Origin: Nepenthes gracilis
Taxonomy: Eukaryota > Streptophyta > Magnoliopsida > Caryophyllales > Nepenthaceae
Assembly (NCBI GenBank): GCA_033239525.1
Contig: BSYO01000022.1
Coordinates: 11,666,923 to 11,730,922, forward strand
Direction: 5' to 3'
DNA: 64,000 nt
Positions 60,572 through 64,000 of this stretch are shown here, piece after piece; the first letter of the stretch is position 1, and the number at the start of each line of letters is the position of its first letter. The notes beneath the pieces are model-generated. The model searched no databases. It was not told where the DNA came from and saw nothing but the letters and a program-made list of their open reading frames with translations. A program made the translations under genes and the position numbers.

Positions 60572-61033
60572 TATTGTGTACACAATCAGTGGTAGCTCTT
60601 ACAAACAAAATAATAAGACGAAAACAGAGAAAAGGATGGGGGAAGGGGAGATCAGGCATAGGGATAGGGGAAAAAATAGGGAAAGAGAAATAATAGAGAG
60701 TGAGAAGAGGAAGAGGGAGAGGGAGCTATAGAGAGTCAGAAGGCTTATGTGAGAGAGAGATAGAGAGAAAGAGAGGAGGGAAGTGACCTGGAGAAAGAAA
60801 ATACTGAAAGAGTAAAATATCTTCCTTCTTTAACTGTAGCAATGGTCAGTTATATATAGAGTTATAGCCTAACCAATTCAGTTGGAATAAAACAGGAATG
60901 TAGAAAATAGAATGTGAAAACAGAAAATAGAAAATGGGAACAAAAAACCAAAAAGGAAAATAAAAATAAAAAATGGAAAAAAATCAGAACAATAGGGGAG
61001 GAAAAAAAAGAAAAAAATGGAAGGCTCATAATA
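60572..61033 (-). repeat. Element E 5' LTR
   Basis: Plus-strand TATTGTGTACACAATC ... GGCTCATAATA. Collinear with the 3' LTR but clearly diverged, so E is not a recent insertion. Confidence 0.8.
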
Positions 61034-61080
61034 TATCTACGTACTGGGAAGAGCTTGAAGAAGTCAATCATAGAACATCC

Positions 61081-61385
61081 TTTAATAATAACATTATTAT
61101 TGTTATTGCTATTATTATTACTATTATTAAATCTAGATTAATCCACAGCCCGGGTCGGTAAATAGAGCCAATCGAATAGTCTAGAGCTGAGAAGAGGTTG
61201 TTGCAGGGGTTGAAGGCTTTTGCTTTATTATTATTATTATTATTGTTGTTATTGTTACTATTATTTTTATTATTACTATTATTAAATCTAGATTAATCCA
61301 CAGCCTAGATCGGTAAACAAAGCCGATTGAATAGTCTAGAGCTGAGAAGAGTTTATTGCAGGGGTTGAAGGCTTTTGCTTGGGAG
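61081..61385. repeat. 154-bp tandem duplication with AAT/ATT microsatellite
   Basis: ATCTAGATTAATCCACAGCC occurs at 61131 and (with one change) 61285. Each copy ends TTGAAGGCTTTTGCTT and is preceded by an (ATT)n-rich run. It fills the gap between element E and T3. Confidence 0.85.
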
Positions 61386-61402
61386 CCTTTTGAATCTGAT
61401 GT

Positions 61403-62381
61403 TGATGGGTATGCCAATAATGAGTTGGCCCAGGAAGGAAGAACGGCCTACAACCGCAAAGGCCCACTCGTACCTGGACGGTCAACGCCAATAGTCGACC
61501 GAATGAACTATTAGTGAGCCGGCAAAAAGTCCAAGAGCAGGACGGTCAACGGAAGCGTTGACCGGAAGCGTGGCCAGTAAACCGGCTGAAGACCAAAAGT
61601 CATACGACCCAAGCTCACATTGATCCACGGGTCCGTCTTCTAGCCTCAACGGTCTTCTCCACAGATTTCACGCCTCCCACAGATGGAAACCTCCAGTACA
61701 ATGGTTACATTCAGGATCACCGTGTATCCCTGAAGGAAAGCACTAGAATCCTCCTCCTGTCTGTAGTAAACCCTAATAGTTACGAAACACAGAAGGAAGT
61801 CAATCAATTCAGGTGGCCGTTACTGCCATTAAAGCTTCACTCCAGAAAAGGCGATGAGCCCGATAGGATACAGGTATCAAACCCTTCTGCACAAGAAAGA
61901 CAATCCAACACTACTGTGCCTATGGAGTTCTCATTCCAAGGCACGCTCGAATTGGCTCAAAAACGCTCTCGCTTCGCTAACAAACGCACTTATCTCCTAA
62001 CAAAAACTCTCTATAGTAAAGCTCTCAACCTTTCTGTACTCAAACGCCCTCATTCTTTTTCTATCACTATGTTCCCAGGGAATTCAATGCATTGAGACAA
62101 TGCTCCTTATAAGCTACCAAAGTCTCTCTCTCAACGAGAACAAACCCCCATCACAAACACTTCCCCAATATTTTCATTGCATTCATTTTCTTTTATCTTC
62201 TTAATTTGAAGGCCGATTTCTGACTTGAGCATTGGAATATTTACGGTGGATCAACCTCCCATTGTCACCTGACCTCTTATTTTTAGTTGTAGTGTGTAGG
62301 ATCCAAACATGGTAAGTGGAGCCAGATTTAGATGAACAACTTGATCTAAACCTGTTCGAAATTTGGATTCAAGACGCATCA
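61403..62381 (+). repeat. T3 5' LTR
   Basis: 979 bp, TGATGGGTATGCCAATAATG ... AAGACGCATCA. GGTCAACG/GTTGACCG inverted pairs are at 61478-61563. Confidence 0.88.
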
Positions 62382-62401
62382 TTGGCACTGTCTGTGGGAA
62401 G
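62382..62401 (+). other. T3 primer-binding site
   Basis: TTGGCACTGTCTGTGGGAAG directly follows the LTR. The TTGGCRCYGTCTGTGGGAA form is typical of plant Tat-type elements. Confidence 0.75.
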
Positions 62402-62473
62402 CGGTTGCAGAACACCAACCACCTTTCTCCAATACCATTCTCAACTTCACCTTCTAAATTAGTATTAATCAGA

Positions 62474-62617
62474 ATGGTGAACACAATGGCACAAGCTAGC
62501 GAGACCACTAGAAACGTGACCTCGCTCGATCAGGATCACGCCGCTGGTACATGGTCAACGGGTGGTCAATGGGATACCAGCCCCATTTTTCCAAAACCTG
62601 GTGGAGTACATGAATAA
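62474..62617 (+). pseudogene. T3 gag N-terminus
   Basis: ATG at 62474 opens MVNTMAQASETTRNVTSLDQ and runs 47 codons to TGA. It is the likely gag start, about 70 bp after the primer site. The frame is interrupted before the core domain at 63038. Confidence 0.5.
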
Positions 62618-63037
62618 CACAAATAAAATGCTCCAGATCGTCTACTCCTGCATGAAGTACATGCAATAGGGGGATTTGTCGCAGTAGTCCTACTCCGGCC
62701 TCTAGGAGAGAGGCCAGAAGAAGAAGAAATCGGCTAGGAGATCGAAGAGGCCGACCAACACTCAGGCTCTGGAGACCTTGCATGCCCAAAGCCATCTAAG
62801 GCTTGAGGAGAAATCAAGTAGCATGACTTCGGAGGAAAGTCAAGAACGAATGGACCCCTAATACTCTTGGGCGGAGACCAGGTCCCAAGCTCAAGATGGA
62901 GCCTCCCGGGTCGATAGATCTATTGGTGAAAGTAGTCGGCGGCCACGTGCCCACCCCAGAGAAATAACGGTGCTTAGATTTAAGGGTGGAGAAAATCTGG
63001 AACCACATATTCAAAGACGATGAGCATGCAATAGATC

Positions 63038-63277
63038 TTGACAGATCTCGATAGATCTCCTTTTACGGTGAAGATCTTGAATCATCCTATGCCGGCTAAG
63101 TTCAAGATGCCGGCCCTTGACTCATACGATAGTATCACTGATCCTATGGATCATCTCAATCATTTTTGCAGCCATTTGAGTTTACAAGGGTTCGAGGACA
63201 CAGTAATGTACCACTGCTTTCCACTTATGTTGAAGGGAGATGCTCGCATTTGGTTCCATTACCCCCCTCAGATTTAA
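63038..63277 (+). pseudogene. T3 gag core domain
   Basis: 79 codons with SPFTVKILNHPMPAKFKMPA, LDSYDSITDPMDHLNHFCSH and YHCFPLMLKGDARIWFHYPP, the conserved capsid-like core of plant Ty3/gypsy gag. After a stop the homology goes on in other frames (FKELTDLFLAQYASN near 63290; HLVHKNP near 63510; VYTIVEEANKAKRHEWIE near 63560-63610), so at least two frameshifts have occurred. Confidence 0.8.
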
Positions 63278-63699
63278 TCTGAAGCTTCAAGGAGCTAACT
63301 GATCTCTTCTTGGCGCAATACGCCTCCAACCGTCTAGAAGAGAAATAGTCTTAGCACCTCTCCCATATCAAGCAAAAGTAGGGAGAGAATCTACGAAATT
63401 TTTTGGATTGCTTTGCGGCAGAAGCCAGAAGGATCCCCAGGCTCATGGAGGAGTAGAGCTTGGCAATTTTATCTCTACGTTGATATACGGGAACTTCTTT
63501 AGGCACCTGGTGCACAAGAATCCATAGACCTTCCAAGTAGCGGAATCTATCACTAGGGTTTACACAATAGTTGAGGAGGCCAACAAGGCTAAACGTCATG
63601 AGTGGATTGAATAGCCTCGCTCATTCCCAGTTGAGGGGAAGAGGAAGCACAATGACAGCGACCACTTCTGCAAAAAGCATCATAGAATCGGACCATGAG

Positions 63700-64000
63700 A
63701 GCGAAGGGACTATGGGGCGATCAACCTAATGCCCCTAACCGACACGCGTTCAAACATTCTCATACAGATTCGTCGAGAGATATTCCTTAAGTGGCCAAAA
63801 CAACTTAAAAAGTGGAAGGAGGAAATCCAGCCAAGTACTGTGATTTCCATCGATCTTTCGGACACTCCACGAAGGATCACAAGACTCTTCAATGGAAGAT
63901 CGAAGAGCTGATCTGGAGAGGCTATCTCACCAGGTTTGTGAAGAATCCTTGCCAAAGCTCTGGCACTATAGGTGGAGAAGGATCAGAGCCTTCTCCACTG
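63700..64000 (+). pseudogene. T3 gag C-terminus with zinc finger
   Basis: NLMPLTDTRSNILIQI and LKWPKQLKKWK are followed, near 63838, by CDFHRSFGHSTKDHKTL, a CX2HX4HX4-type gag knuckle in which the final Cys is replaced. Then ELIWRGYLTRFVKNP follows. The element leaves the window in the gag-protease linker. Confidence 0.72.

Larger units (their letters stand above)
56342..61033 (-). mobile_element. Element E: gene-fragment-carrying LTR retroelement
   Basis: LTRs of about 455 bp at 60572-61033 (5') and 56342-56792 (3') are collinear direct repeats, with minus-strand ends TATTATAAGCC ... CACAACA. The flanks aatct (56337-56341) and tatct (61034-61038) agree in 4 of 5 bases. Inside, in minus order, are a degenerate primer site, a gag-like start, an unidentified stretch, a PDIL5-4 fragment, an unidentified stretch, an ALDH2 fragment, three tandem TRIM-like modules and the last codons of a Ty3/gypsy pol. 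Protease, RT and integrase are absent. So it is a non-autonomous element that has exchanged most of its coding region for foreign sequence, comparable in concept to maize Bs1. Confidence 0.75.
61403..64000 (+). mobile_element. T3: 5' part of a Tat-type Ty3/gypsy element
   Basis: 5' LTR, primer-binding site and gag in plus orientation; the rest lies beyond the window. Gag is collinear with T2 gag. It is broken into several frames, so T3 is also inactive. Confidence 0.85.

Overview
This window is plant nuclear DNA, most likely from an angiosperm and probably a eudicot. It is AT-rich, has only one intact host gene, and is otherwise packed with decayed and nested LTR retrotransposons. No bacterial, organellar, rRNA, tRNA or CRISPR features were seen. 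All coordinates and repeat calls come from reading the sequence by eye; no alignment or database search was run.

Layout. 289-3187 is a small non-autonomous LTR element on the minus strand, with LTRs of about 1.09 kb that start TGTTGGGGTT. It is followed by a minisatellite of about 93 bp (3281-3940). 5414-7992 is a solo LTR with an exact 5-bp target duplication. 10553-12189 is the gene: an ALOG-domain (LSH family) developmental regulator with two coding exons, a CT/GA-rich leader containing a short upstream ORF, and a possible alternative 3' exon. From 14065 to 22638 lie four solo LTRs (14065-15275, 15713-17401, 18356-20318, 21643-22638), each with exact or near-exact 5-bp target duplications. 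One of them contains an internal 342-bp triplication.

24168-37550 is an old plus-strand Tat-like Ty3/gypsy element (T1). Its coding region is a set of broken gag, RNase H and integrase pieces, interrupted by a 3.4-kb LTR (27055-30469) and by a third TGTTGGGG LTR (33130-34401). 37643-49214 is a younger minus-strand Tat-type element (T2) with recognisable gag, protease, RT, two RNase H domains and integrase. All are inactivated. Its 5' LTR is split by a 2.8-kb solo LTR (45830-48667) with an exact TTTAT target duplication.

52122-56997 is a rearranged block. An approximately 0.9-kb segment is present twice, around the 3' part and 3' LTR of another Tat-like element. 56342-61033 is the most unusual object: an LTR retroelement (called E here) with its own LTRs and near-perfect target duplication. 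Its interior has a gag-like start and the last codons of pol, but between them it carries pieces of two host genes, a PDIL5-4-type protein disulfide isomerase and an ALDH2-type aldehyde dehydrogenase, plus a threefold array of a TRIM-like module. 61403-64000 is the start (LTR, primer-binding site, gag) of a plus-strand Tat-type element (T3) that runs off the window.

Functionally only the LSH gene is expected to make a working protein. Everything else is retrotransposon history: insertion, nesting, LTR-LTR recombination to solo LTRs, capture of host sequence and tandem amplification inside LTRs and untranslated regions.
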